64,000 nucleotides of DNA. Origin: JAWLHK01 sp041690355 [NCBI: bacterium] (GTDB lineage Bacteria > J088 > JAWLBW01). Of this stretch, positions 63,902-64,000 are shown in pieces; positions within the stretch are counted from its first letter, which is position 1, and every line of letters begins with the position of its first letter. The stretch is from assembly GCA_041690355.1 (NCBI GenBank), contig JAWLHK010000007.1, positions 157,452 through 221,451 on the forward strand, written 5' to 3'. The notes under the pieces are model-generated. The model searched no databases, was not told the DNA's origin, and saw only the letters and a list, made by a program, of their open reading frames with translations. The translations under genes and the position numbers were made by a program.

Positions 63902-64000
63902 GTGGTCGTCGGACGTCTGACGTCGGACGTCGGTGACCGACAAGTACAAAAACAGAAATCAACGGCATCCCACACGGAGGACGCGGCGGCGCGGAGAGGG
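63902..64000. repeat. 99-bp direct repeat, copy 2 (to window edge)
   Basis: Same 99 bases as 63598-63696, running to the last base of the window, so the true copy may be longer and more copies may follow outside. Confidence 0.9.

Overview
This is a GC-rich (about two-thirds by eye) bacterial chromosomal window, densely coded on both strands. No phage genes, transposases, rRNA or CRISPR array were seen. Family content suggests a Gram-negative of deltaproteobacterial or myxobacterial grade, and this is an inference only. The support is abundant lipoproteins with acidic linkers, Hanks-type kinases with FHA proteins and a sigma-54 activator, an HrcA/CIRCE heat-shock operon, a chemosensory cluster, crotonyl-CoA carboxylase/reductase, a WS/DGAT acyltransferase, MiaE and a proteobacterial-size GyrB. 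No marker fixes the phylum.

Layout, left part. 1-3.5 kb holds the 5' end of serS (cut by the window edge), a small Fe-S protein, and a coupled double-FHA protein and membrane kinase. 3.5-10.6 kb has a very large repeat-rich lipoprotein, an M42-like peptidase, a basic disordered protein, a Nudix hydrolase, a pseudouridine synthase, an SDR and a small lipoprotein. 10.7-17.4 kb is one tightly packed rightward run: MCP, CheW, CheY, CheA and CheC, then LarB and LarC for the nickel-pincer cofactor. 17.4-23.1 kb has psd, a cysteine-rich small protein, radA, a divergent phosphoesterase, an SRPBCC protein and hemW. 23.2-28.3 kb is hrcA-grpE-dnaK and dnaJ behind a CIRCE operator.

Middle part. 28.3-38.7 kb contains a ferritin-like gene with its own promoter and operator-like palindrome, an LCAD-like acyl-CoA dehydrogenase, secreted proteins, ccr, miaE, a carboxylesterase lipoprotein and a DciA-like gene. 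38.8-46.1 kb starts with an alkyladenine DNA glycosylase. A likely operon follows: kinase with PEGA domain, exported protein, FHA-like/GAF/sigma-54 activator and two lipoproteins.

Right part. 46-54 kb holds an EVE protein, ferredoxin, methyltransferase, SirB1-like protein, gyrB, a cation/proton antiporter and a Bcp peroxiredoxin. 54-60.3 kb has a low-GC Cys-rich lipoprotein, WS/DGAT, a TatT-like lipoprotein, a thioesterase-TetR pair and gdhA. 60.3-64 kb has tRNA-Asn, an antitoxin with a broken ParE-type toxin, a CsbD protein, an MltF-like transglycosylase, a cupin and a 99-bp direct repeat.

The most notable observations are the chemosensory-larBC linkage, two eukaryotic-type kinase modules with unusual features, genes whose -10 boxes sit almost on the start codon (leaderless transcripts), the ferritin-gene operator, the frameshifted toxin, and spacers built of short-period repeats. 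All calls are by reading; no homology search was run.
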